Assembly (NCBI RefSeq): GCF_964026475.1
Contig: NZ_OZ032151.1
Span: forward strand, 310,001-374,000
Length of the DNA stretch: 64,000 nucleotides
Direction: 5' to 3'
Origin: Candidatus Tisiphia endosymbiont of Nemotelus nigrinus
GTDB lineage: Bacteria > Pseudomonadota > Alphaproteobacteria > Rickettsiales > Rickettsiaceae
Of the stretch, positions 57,754-64,000 are shown one piece after another (the stretch's first letter is position 1; each line of letters begins with the position of its first letter). The notes below the pieces were generated by a model. It saw nothing but the letters and a program-made list of their open reading frames with translations. It was not told the DNA's origin and made no database searches. A program made the position numbers and the translations under genes.

Positions 57754-58818
57754 ATGACGAATAATTTTTTAACAGACCGGTTTTCATACGGAATTATCAT
57801 GGGTTATTATGGACCAATCTGGTCCAATGAAGCACTTAACGATTATGCTGATTTTTGTGTTCAGTATGGACATAAATATTTTATCTATGCCCCCAAAAAA
57901 GACCTATTATTACGAGACAATTGGGCTACGTCCTTTACTGACCAACAAATCCAACAGTTGAAACAACTTCGTGATAATTTTGAAAATCGTGGAGTTAAGT
58001 TTGGTATTGGCTTAAGTCCCTTTGGTCTTAATAGCTTGGACGGTGCAGGAAAAGCAAAATTAAAAGTAAAAATTGACCAAATTAATAGCATTAATCCGAC
58101 TATCTTAGGAGTTTTCTTTGATGACATCGATAAATCATCAGTTTATCCAGCGATGGCAATTGTACAAGTAAAAATTGCTGAATATATCGCAACAATCAGT
58201 ACCGCTAAATCCTTTATATCTGTACCGACTTACTACAGTAATGACCAAATTTTACAACGTGCTTTAGGTCCAACCCCTCCAACCTATTTTAGTGACTTTA
58301 GTAAAATAGATCAGAAATTTTCTATATTTTGGACTGGTGAGCATATTATCAGTAGCGGATATACGGAGAATGAACTTAATGCTATTTCTAATATATTCAA
58401 GCGTAAAGTAATATTGTGGGATAATTATCCGGTCAATGATCCATCATATCTAACGGATTATTTACGTATTTTTGCTCTAACAGCAAGACCTGCAAAGCTC
58501 TCTTCTTGGGTCTCTGGAATTGCCTTTAATCCTATGTTGCAAGCGTATATGTCTATGATTCCAATGGCAACAGCAAAAAGTTTATTTTCTTCACCAGAAT
58601 ATAATCCGCGTCAAGCATATTTACAAGTACTTAATGAATTGTGTGGAGCGAAGCTTGCTCGAGTAATAGACCAAAATCTGCCATATTTTTTATGGCGTGG
58701 AATAAAGAGAACGGAGCCAGTGAATATTGAACGCATGCTTGATTTATTTGAATTATTCACTGAGCAGCGAGAGCAGAAATTTACCTCTGAAATTATTCAG
58801 TTGCTGAAACATCCTTGA
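57754..58818 (+). CDS. GH84-family beta-N-acetylglucosaminidase (O-GlcNAcase-like)
   Basis: 354 residues, a lone catalytic domain without signal peptide. Family landmarks (GH84; human OGA, bacterial NagJ/BtGH84): YGIIMGYYGPIWS (12-24), FIYAPKKD with Lys48, GVFFDDID with the catalytic pair Asp123-Asp124, SVPTYYS (156-162), IFWTGEHIIS (191-200) and LWDNYPVND (221-229), ending with SGIAFNPMLQAYMSMIP. Known: GH84 enzymes hydrolyse O-GlcNAc from Ser/Thr, or hyaluronan/chitobiose-type substrates, by substrate-assisted catalysis. An AAAGGAG lies before ATG, 26 bp after nuoE, so it is likely co-transcribed. Inference: a host-directed enzyme or a cytosolic amino-sugar scavenger. Confidence 0.88.
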   Translation: MTNNFLTDRFSYGIIMGYYGPIWSNEALNDYADFCVQYGHKYFIYAPKKDLLLRDNWATSFTDQQIQQLKQLRDNFENRGVKFGIGLSPFGLNSLDGAGKAKLKVKIDQINSINPTILGVFFDDIDKSSVYPAMAIVQVKIAEYIATISTAKSFISVPTYYSNDQILQRALGPTPPTYFSDFSKIDQKFSIFWTGEHIISSGYTENELNAISNIFKRKVILWDNYPVNDPSYLTDYLRIFALTARPAKLSSWVSGIAFNPMLQAYMSMIPMATAKSLFSSPEYNPRQAYLQVLNELCGAKLARVIDQNLPYFLWRGIKRTEPVNIERMLDLFELFTEQREQKFTSEIIQLLKHP

Positions 58819-59156
58819 TCGTTAACGGTTGTTGATGAATCAGGAATAAGGTAATTACCCCAACTTTATTACCTTTTCCCGACTTCCGCAATTTTTGAGA
58901 AAGAGCGAGGTTGGAAGGATTATGGATTATTAGGCACAACAAACCGCAATGCTGCAAATGTAAAAGGTATAAGGGTAAGAAGCAAATGAAACTATCATTA
59001 ACTCATCCCCACCAAATTTACTAACAAAAGAGCAATTAAAATCAATTTATTGCAAGCTTTTTAGTGGAGAAGATGGTAAGATAGTATTAGAGGATTTAGC
59101 TCAAATGGGCTAATGAACTAGATAAATAAAGGCAACATTTAGTAATAATTAAGAGG
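58819..59156. repeat. Left inverted repeat of the Rpn element, plus phage-like remnant
   Basis: 58849-58948 holds a hairpin AAGGTAATTACC...TTATTACCTT, then CCCGACTTCCGCAATTTTTG and GGTTGGAAGG...TTAGGCACAAC; its near-complement lies at 60107-60222. At 59020-59113 the frame LLTKEQLKSIYCKLFSGEDGKIVLEDLAQMG resembles Bbp19-like phage domains, but no start codon is available, so it is a remnant. Confidence 0.6.
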
Positions 59157-59165
59157 TTGTATTAT

Positions 59166-60092
59166 ATGTTTTTATCAAAGTTTCTTGATCCTAAAAATGA
59201 TTTTTGTTTTCATAAAATCTTTGGTACGGAAAAGAACAAAGATATACTTGTGCATTTTTTAAATGATGTTCTTAGGTGTGAAGGAAATGAGCAAATAATT
59301 GAGGTAACATTTTTACCAACTATCCAAGACCCTGATATTGCTGCTTACAGAAAGTCTATTGTTGATGTGTTATGTAAAGATCAACATGGTAATCAATTCA
59401 TAGTAGAGATGCAGGTAAGCAAGCATCCAGGATTTGAGAAAAGAGCACAGTTTTATGCTGCCAAAGCATATTCTCAGCAAAGAATTGAGGAAGATGAAAA
59501 ACATAAGAAACTGGCAGTATACGCTAAATTAAAGGGGGTGATATTTTTAGCAATAGCGGATTTTGTGATGTTTGAAGATAAAAAACATTGGAAATCAGAA
59601 CATCGTCTTTTAGATACGGAGAGCTATGCCCATGATTTAAAAGATTTTTACTTTGTATTTTTAGAGTTAGCAAAGTTCAACAAAGCTGTAGATGAGTTGA
59701 AGACTATAGAAGAAAAGTGGATGTACTTTTTTAAGCATGCCGGAGATAGTAAATTAACATTAACAGAAATAGAGCATTTAATAGGTAAAGATGAAATTAT
59801 TAGAAGAGCCTTTGAAGCGGTAGACCAAGCTAGCTGGTCAGAAGCAGAACTTAACACCTATGAGCAAATGACCAAAGCTCGTCTTGATAATTTAGCGGTA
59901 GAGCAGCAGAAGATTGAAGATGCTGAAGCTAGAGGTGAAGCTAGAGGCAAAGCTGAAGGTAAAGCTGAAGGTATTAAAGAAAATGCTATAGTTGTGGCAA
60001 AGAAAATGTTGGATAAAAGAAAGCCAATGGATGAAATCATTGAATTTACCGGGTTAACTATTGAAGAAATAGAACAGTTGAAAGAAGAATAA
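59166..60092 (+). CDS. Rpn-family PD-(D/E)XK nuclease/transposase
   Basis: About 308 residues from ATG 59166 (MFLSKFLDPKNDFCFHKIFG; an in-frame ATG lies at 59157). N-terminal DPKNDFCFHKIFGTEKNKDILVHFLNDVL is the PDDEXK_2 signature; YRKSIVDVLCKDQHGNQFIVEMQ supplies Asp and ExQ of the nuclease core; then KRAQFYAAKAYSQQ. A Gly/Ala/Lys/Glu low-complexity hinge (EARGEARGKAEGKAEGIKENA) precedes the C-terminal helix MDEIIEFTGLTIEEIEQLKEE, typical of this family. Known: Rpn proteins are recombination-promoting nucleases, multi-copy in Rickettsiales. Confidence 0.92.
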   Translation: MFLSKFLDPKNDFCFHKIFGTEKNKDILVHFLNDVLRCEGNEQIIEVTFLPTIQDPDIAAYRKSIVDVLCKDQHGNQFIVEMQVSKHPGFEKRAQFYAAKAYSQQRIEEDEKHKKLAVYAKLKGVIFLAIADFVMFEDKKHWKSEHRLLDTESYAHDLKDFYFVFLELAKFNKAVDELKTIEEKWMYFFKHAGDSKLTLTEIEHLIGKDEIIRRAFEAVDQASWSEAELNTYEQMTKARLDNLAVEQQKIEDAEARGEARGKAEGKAEGIKENAIVVAKKMLDKRKPMDEIIEFTGLTIEEIEQLKEE

Positions 60093-60336
60093 GCAGATAA
60101 GTAAATAATGTTGTGCCTAAAAATCTGTAACCATTATATCCATGCCCCTTCCAACCTTTGACCTTATCAAAAACTGCGGAAGTCGGGATAAGGTAATTAC
60201 CCCGACTTTATTACCTTTTGAGGCATGTGGCATGCACTTCTAACGTCATGTGAAGAGCAGCGAGCAATGACGCTTGTGAATTTGATGTAATGTTGTTGGT
60301 TGGATTAGCAGATTCTTGTATCACGTGGGAATAACT
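60093..60336. repeat. Right inverted repeat of the Rpn element
   Basis: GTTGTGCCTAAAAATCTGTAAC at 60110, then CCCTTCCAACC, AAAAACTGCGGAAGTCGGGA and GGTAATTACCCCGACTTTATTACCTT to about 60222: the reverse complement of the left repeat at 58849-58948 with substitutions. The remainder contains a CATGTGGCATGC palindrome and a short CATTGCTCG-like fragment. No gene. Confidence 0.65.
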
Positions 60337-60942
60337 TTAAGCAAAGGGTATATATGCCTGTTGTTTATCAGAATAAGTAAAAATTTGCCCTGTTTTTATA
60401 TCAAAAAACCATAAGTGAATAATTAGTTCTTTTTTGCTCACTTGTTCATTAATCCATGGAAACATCATACAATTTTGATATGATTGTTTAAGTGCTAATT
60501 TTGTATAATCATCAGCATTATGTTGCCTAAAATTAGGTGTTTTTATTAGAGAAACCCAGTTGGTTATAAAATCATTTTGCTGTGAATCCTCACTATTTAA
60601 TAATTTCTGAATTCCACCACATTGACTATGCCCTAATATAATTAAGTGTTCAACTCTCAAAAAACAAACTCCAAATTCTAAGGCAGCACTCGTACCATGA
60701 TGATATACATCTTTTTCATAAGGGGGAACAATATTTGCTACATTACGAACAACAAATAAATCTCCTGGATCACACTGTAATATTAACGCTGGATCTACTC
60801 GTGAATCACAACAGGCAACTACCATAATCTTTGGTTGTTGACCATCACGGGATAGACTATGCATGATCGATTTATTACTATCAGCATATTTCTTTCTAAA
60901 GACTTGATAACCTTTTAGTATTTTGTCAAAACTTTGTTGCAT
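60337..60942 (-). CDS. Beta-class carbonic anhydrase
   Basis: 201 residues. Zinc site CCDSRVDPALILQ (Cys, with the Asp-Arg dyad) and HLIILGHSQCGGIQKLL (His and Cys), and the DLFVVRNVANIVPPYEKD loop; LEFGVCFLRVEHLIILGH precedes. Family-typical length. It interconverts CO2 and bicarbonate. It stands alone between repeats. A C-terminal TGQIFTYSDK stretch is usual for bacterial beta-CAs. Confidence 0.95.
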   Translation of the reverse strand: MQQSFDKILKGYQVFRKKYADSNKSIMHSLSRDGQQPKIMVVACCDSRVDPALILQCDPGDLFVVRNVANIVPPYEKDVYHHGTSAALEFGVCFLRVEHLIILGHSQCGGIQKLLNSEDSQQNDFITNWVSLIKTPNFRQHNADDYTKLALKQSYQNCMMFPWINEQVSKKELIIHLWFFDIKTGQIFTYSDKQQAYIPFA

Positions 60943-61009
60943 ATGTTAGTCCTCAAAACGTCACTAGGCTCTTCGTGGCTCGTAATGACGGCTATTTATT
61001 TCTATAACC

Positions 61010-61176
61010 TAGGAGACTGCCTGCAATAACTAAAGTAATTCTATATTTGGCTCTTTTTGGTTGCTAATAAACAGAATTTTCTTGAAATAGGTACACTATC
61101 CCTTCAAAAATCCTATTTATTCTCGCCGAAAAATAGTTCAAAATATAATTAATTAGTCATCTCCGACAGTCTCCTA
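61010..61176. mobile_element. MITE-2 (167 bp, TA-flanked)
   Basis: Ends TAGGAGACTG...CAGTCTCCTA with TA at both borders. The inner part TTGAAATAGGTACACTAT and ATCCTATTTATTCTCGCCGA is related to the centre of MITE-1 (TGAAATAGGTACACTATTCC ... TCTTATTAATTTTCGC), so it is a diverged cousin with different termini. A matching left end fragment lies near 10160. Confidence 0.7.
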
Positions 61177-61323
61177 GTATCTCACCCTACGCATAATCCA
61201 CACGGCAATTTAAAAATTGTAGGAAAATACAAGGCGCTATTAGAGATAAGTGTCTAGCATTTATAAGCTCTGTAAAAGAGTAGTATACGTTAATTTACTA
61301 TAGCTAAAACCTTTTCTAGGTAA
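61177..61323. other. Intergenic with TTACGCAT-type half repeat
   Basis: CCTACGCATAATCCACACGG and CAATTTAAAAATTGTAGG (61192-61232), parallel to 50159-50198, followed by AGATAAGTGTCTAGC and part of a TTTACTATAGCTAAA repeat end. No gene. Confidence 0.5.
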
Positions 61324-61743
61324 TTAAGGTTTGTGATACTTATCAATTATCCAATCTATAAATGTATGATCAACAAACTGCTTTTTTAGAGCATATTCGT
61401 ACACTTCTTTTATTAGAGATATAAGATTAGCGGATGAAAAGCTTAAGTTTTTTTCAATTAATATATTAATTGTTAAACTAGTGGCTTTACTAAAGATCTT
61501 CATCTGATCAATAGTTAGTATCTCAGGGGTTGTTTCGTTATTAACAACAAGTTCCTCCAAACTAATATTTAAGGCTTTAGCAATTAATTGCAAATTACTA
61601 GCACTAGGGTTTTTTGAACTACCATACAAAATACTATAAACAGTATTTCTACTTAAGCCAGTTTTTTTCTCTATTTTTATAGCATTTATATTCTTTTGAA
61701 GCATTAATAAGCTAAGCTTGGTTCGTAAATTTACCATAAACAA
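61324..61743 (-). CDS. XRE/Cro-family transcriptional regulator
   Basis: 139 residues from ATG 61743 (MVNLRTKLSLLMLQKNINAIKIEKKTGLSRNTVYSILYGSSKNPSASNLQLIAKALNISLEEL), a clear lambda-type HTH; the C-terminal half is helical (KIFSKATSLTINILIEKNLSFSSANLISLIKEVYEYALKK). Codons upstream in frame to 61896 lack coding character. It is divergent from the TAXI gene with ~275 bp between, so it may regulate it. The family resembles short rickettsial regulators. Confidence 0.85.
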   Translation of the reverse strand: MFMVNLRTKLSLLMLQKNINAIKIEKKTGLSRNTVYSILYGSSKNPSASNLQLIAKALNISLEELVVNNETTPEILTIDQMKIFSKATSLTINILIEKNLSFSSANLISLIKEVYEYALKKQFVDHTFIDWIIDKYHKP

Positions 61744-62018
61744 GACTTTATATATAAAATTAGAGTCTCTAAATATTAAACTATCTTTATTAAAAAGTAA
61801 ATAGCTAATAATTAATTGCTTTGTTTTGCAATAATTTCTATGAATTTGGTATAATGTTAGTCGGGTTGCTATAGAATAGGAATTTTTTACAGACAAACTG
61901 TAACAATTATCTTGATTATCGACAGTAGTAAGGGTACTTTGGTATAGAGAAGGTTATTTATTAATTATTTCTTTGAATAAGTATTAGTGGTCAATTAGTT
62001 ATAGTGTATATTATATTT

Positions 62019-62960
62019 ATGAACAATTTTAGAGTTTTATTGATAGTTTTTTGTCTGTTTTTTACTAATAATTGTGTTTTCGCTTCACAAAAAACAGTAA
62101 GAATTGGTTCTGGTTCCATTTTGAAAGGCTATTACTCTATCGGACTGGATTTGTGTAGAACCATGACCCTAGCTGATAAAAGTATAAATTGTGAAGTAGT
62201 TCCTACCAATGGAGGTGTTGAAAATTTAACTTTGCTAAGAGAAGGTAAGATAGATTTAGCTTTAGTGCAATCCAATATAGCATTGGAAGCGTTTGAAGCT
62301 GTTGGGCATTATGCCAATACAGAAAAAATGCATGAAATGCGTCAGGTGCTTAATTTATATGACGAGTTTTTTACTGTTTTGGTAAAAGACCAGGACAAGG
62401 ATAAAATAAAGGGATTTTCAGATATTGATGGTAAGAGAATATCAAATGGTTTGTCATTATCTAGTAATACTATTACTTACAATGCTATCAGGAAGTTATA
62501 TAATTTTACCAAAGAGCCAATAGATGCTGATTAGGTTAGCTATGAAGAATCAATAAAACAATTTTGTAATGGTAAAATTGATGTGATGATCATGACAGTA
62601 GGTCATCCTAATGCTCTAGTGGGCTTTACTGCTAATAGTTGTGGGATTGATTTTGTACCTATGGAAAATGATAAAATTGAACAATTAGTAGCCACTAATA
62701 AAGCTTTTCACAAAGGATTGCTGGATAAAAGATTATATCCTGGAGTCATTGCAGATCAGAATACAGTGGCAGTAACGGCAATTCTAGTTACTAATAGTAG
62801 CATGGATGCTAAATTATTGGATAAATTTATTGGAATGTTTCACAAAAATGTAAAACATTTTAAACATTCTAATTATATGTTATATAATATTGATATTAAT
62901 CATTTTGCTGATACTAATAATTTTATTTTACCAAAACATTCAGCAGTGAGAAATAGATAA
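62019..62960 (+). pseudogene. TAXI-family TRAP solute-binding protein with in-frame TAG
   Basis: Signal peptide (MNNFRVLLIVFCLFFTNNCVFA), then KTVRIGSGSILKGYYSIGLDLCRTM, CEVVPTNGGVENLTLLREGKIDLALVQSNIALEAFEA, VLNLYDEFFTVLVKDQD and IKGFSDIDGKRISNGLSLS are typical TAXI features. TAG at 62532-62534 interrupts, and the same frame continues VSYEESIKQFCNGKIDVMIMTVGHPNALVGFT...YPGVIADQNTVAVTAILVTN to TAA at 62958. The one nonsense codon is the sole lesion seen. No TRAP permease gene is nearby. Upstream ATG at 62004 is also in frame. Confidence 0.85.
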
Positions 62961-63283
62961 TAAATCATCTTACGCATGGCGTTTAAAAGTCATATGGGAA
63001 ACAGCCTATCGTCATTGCGAGGAGTGTATAAGCACAATGAAGCAAATCTAAATAAAGTGGATTGCCACGACCACTCACGTGGTCTCGCAATGACGCCTGA
63101 GTTTATAACTCGTCATTGCGAGAAGGCGTAGCCTACGAAGCAATCCAAATTCAACCGTTTCTTGGATTGCTTCGTCGCCACTAAAGTGCCTTCTCGCAAT
63201 GACGTATTGTGCTTTTCTACAATTTTTAAATTGCCATGGGAGCTATGCGTAAGGTAAGTAATAAATATAATGCATTGGAGTAG
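62961..63283. repeat. Two CATTGCGAG palindromes inside a TTACGCAT-type composite
   Basis: Outer CTTACGCATGGCGTTTAAAAG (62971-) and complement TTTTTAAATTGCCATGGG...CTATGCGTAAG (to 63255). Inside, two successive complete palindromes: 63010-63094 (TCGTCATTGCGAGGAGTGTA ... GTCTCGCAATGACG) and 63111-63204 (CGTCATTGCGAGAAGGCGTA ... CTTCTCGCAATGACG). No gene. Confidence 0.85.
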
Positions 63284-63292
63284 TTGTTAGTT

Positions 63293-63721
63293 GTGTTTAA
63301 AAATATAATAATACCATTAGATTTGTCGGATAAACAATCAGTTAAGGTGATATTACCGAAGGCTTTAAGTTTTGCCACTATCTTTAGTGCCAAATTACAT
63401 TTTCTTTATATCATCTCGGATTTTGGTATAAAAATGGTCGAGGATTATTTACCTAAAAGTTGGGCAAAAGAGCAAAAAGAAAAATATCGGGTGCAAGTAA
63501 CAGAACTAATTAGACAATATGTACCGGAAGAAATAGAAGTTGAATTACATATTGGTCGAGGGGCAGTTTATGATGAAATAATACAATATGCCAATGAGGT
63601 GAAAGCTGATTTAATTATTATTTCAGCGGTACGACCACAGCTTAGAGATTATATGTTAGGTCCTAATGCGTCGAAGATTGTACGACATTCTGGGGTATCT
63701 GTTTTGGTTGTTCGAGAATAG
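63293..63721 (+). CDS. Universal stress protein (UspA family)
   Basis: About 142 residues from GTG 63293 (preceded by GGAG at a 12-bp distance); a TTG at 63284 is in frame but too close to the GGAG. FKNIIIPLDLSDKQSVKVILPKALSFA at the start, GRGAVYDEIIQYANEVKADLIIISA and the nucleotide loop-like LGPNASKIVRHSGVSVLVVRE, which corresponds to G-x9-G(S/T)xxxxVxxxAxxPVLVVR with variation. A nucleotide-binding stress protein of unknown target. dapE follows by 21 bp. Confidence 0.88.
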   Translation: MFKNIIIPLDLSDKQSVKVILPKALSFATIFSAKLHFLYIISDFGIKMVEDYLPKSWAKEQKEKYRVQVTELIRQYVPEEIEVELHIGRGAVYDEIIQYANEVKADLIIISAVRPQLRDYMLGPNASKIVRHSGVSVLVVRE

Positions 63722-63742
63722 AAGAGCAAGAAGAGTTGAAAT

Positions 63743-64000
63743 ATGTATATAAATATTCTTGAAAAATTAATTAGTTTTCAATCAGTGACTCCAAAAAGCA
63801 GTGGTTGTATTGAATATATTAGTAATTTATTAGAAGAAAATGGTTTTAAGACTGAAACCAAAATATTTGGCGAAGATGATTATAAAGTAACCAATCTTTA
63901 TGCTGTTTATGGTACTGCCCGTCCCAATATTTGTTTTGCTGGGCATGTTGATGTCGTGCCAGCAGGTGATAGGGCATTATGGTCTAACGATCCTTTTATA
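63743..64000 (+). CDS. dapE: Succinyl-diaminopimelate desuccinylase (N-terminal part, runs off window)
   Basis: 86 codons to the window end: MYINILEKLISFQSVTPKSSGCIEYISNLLEENGF, then TNLYAVYGTARPNICFAGHVDVVPAGDRALWSNDPF. SFQSVTP and FAGHVDVVPxG (zinc His and Asp) are DapE/M20 signatures. It acts in meso-diaminopimelate and lysine synthesis for peptidoglycan, fitting the presence of M23 and SH3 wall proteins. Confidence 0.9.
   Translation, partial: MYINILEKLISFQSVTPKSSGCIEYISNLLEENGFKTETKIFGEDDYKVTNLYAVYGTARPNICFAGHVDVVPAGDRALWSNDPFI

Noticed and set aside
62961..63255. CRISPR-like array, because of repeated similar blocks
   Set aside because: The units are palindromes of uneven length and spacing without unique equal-size spacers, and no cas genes are present.

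Overview
The window is AT-rich chromosomal DNA from an obligate intracellular member of Rickettsiaceae (Rickettsia or a sister such as Megaira-type endosymbionts; genus not resolvable by eye). Evidence: two Tlc-type nucleotide translocases, one of them very close to rickettsial Tlc1; the hemJ-hemH-hemE / origin / PPDK-regulator arrangement that marks the rickettsial replication origin; a reduced housekeeping set; single-domain SpoT and ProP-like genes; and a large load of insertion sequences, MITEs and palindromic repeats with many freshly broken genes.

Layout. 1-7.6 kb: partial tlc, tmk, zapE, an IS110 element sitting in a MITE, then map-radC-glycosyltransferase-DciA, in which radC is split by an IS5 element. 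7.6-15 kb: palindromic repeats around ctaG, rpoH, lpxB plus a phosphoethanolamine-transferase-like gene, ruvX and a frameshifted XRE regulator. 14.5-29.8 kb: an IS481 copy, priA, hemJ-hemH-hemE, the probable oriC (20.5-20.86 kb), PPDK regulator, a quinone-reductase-like gene, SH3 and KefB-type genes, rsfS/bolA, a HAD phosphatase, a very long perfect inverted repeat, and gyrB. 29.9-37 kb: GNAT, sdhB, ftsH, tilS, a small coiled-coil protein and tlc1. 37-51.5 kb: accessory region with three more IS481 copies, IS630 and IS1380 wreckage, tRNA-Asp, broken coiled-coil and LRR genes, SpoT-type hydrolase, MFS transporter, a second BolA, an EAL protein, a frameshifted exported STAND/TPR ATPase and the second IS110. 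51.7-64 kb: a broken secreted 2H phosphoesterase, M23 peptidase, lspA, nuoD-nuoE followed directly by a GH84 (O-GlcNAcase-type) glycosidase, an Rpn-type nuclease/transposase between inverted repeats, carbonic anhydrase, XRE regulator, a TAXI binding-protein gene with an in-frame stop, universal stress protein and the start of dapE.

Two points stand out. (1) The two identical IS110 copies carry an upstream non-coding segment that folds like a bridge RNA. Its putative target loop contains TAGACACT and GTAAACAG, which match (one mismatch in total) the two sides of the actual insertion site, a CT core inside the terminal inverted repeat of a 164-bp MITE (TA duplications included). Both IS110 copies sit at this site, and two uninterrupted MITEs in the window offer four vacant ones. 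(2) A compact GH84 catalytic domain with the catalytic Asp pair lies 26 bp behind nuoE; that family removes O-GlcNAc (or related GlcNAc) and is a plausible host-directed enzyme in an intracellular bacterium.

At least four genes carry a single lesion (three apparent one-base deletions, one in-frame TAG), and radC and several accessory genes are cut by IS copies, indicating active genome decay. All assignments are from reading sequence and motifs; no database search was run.
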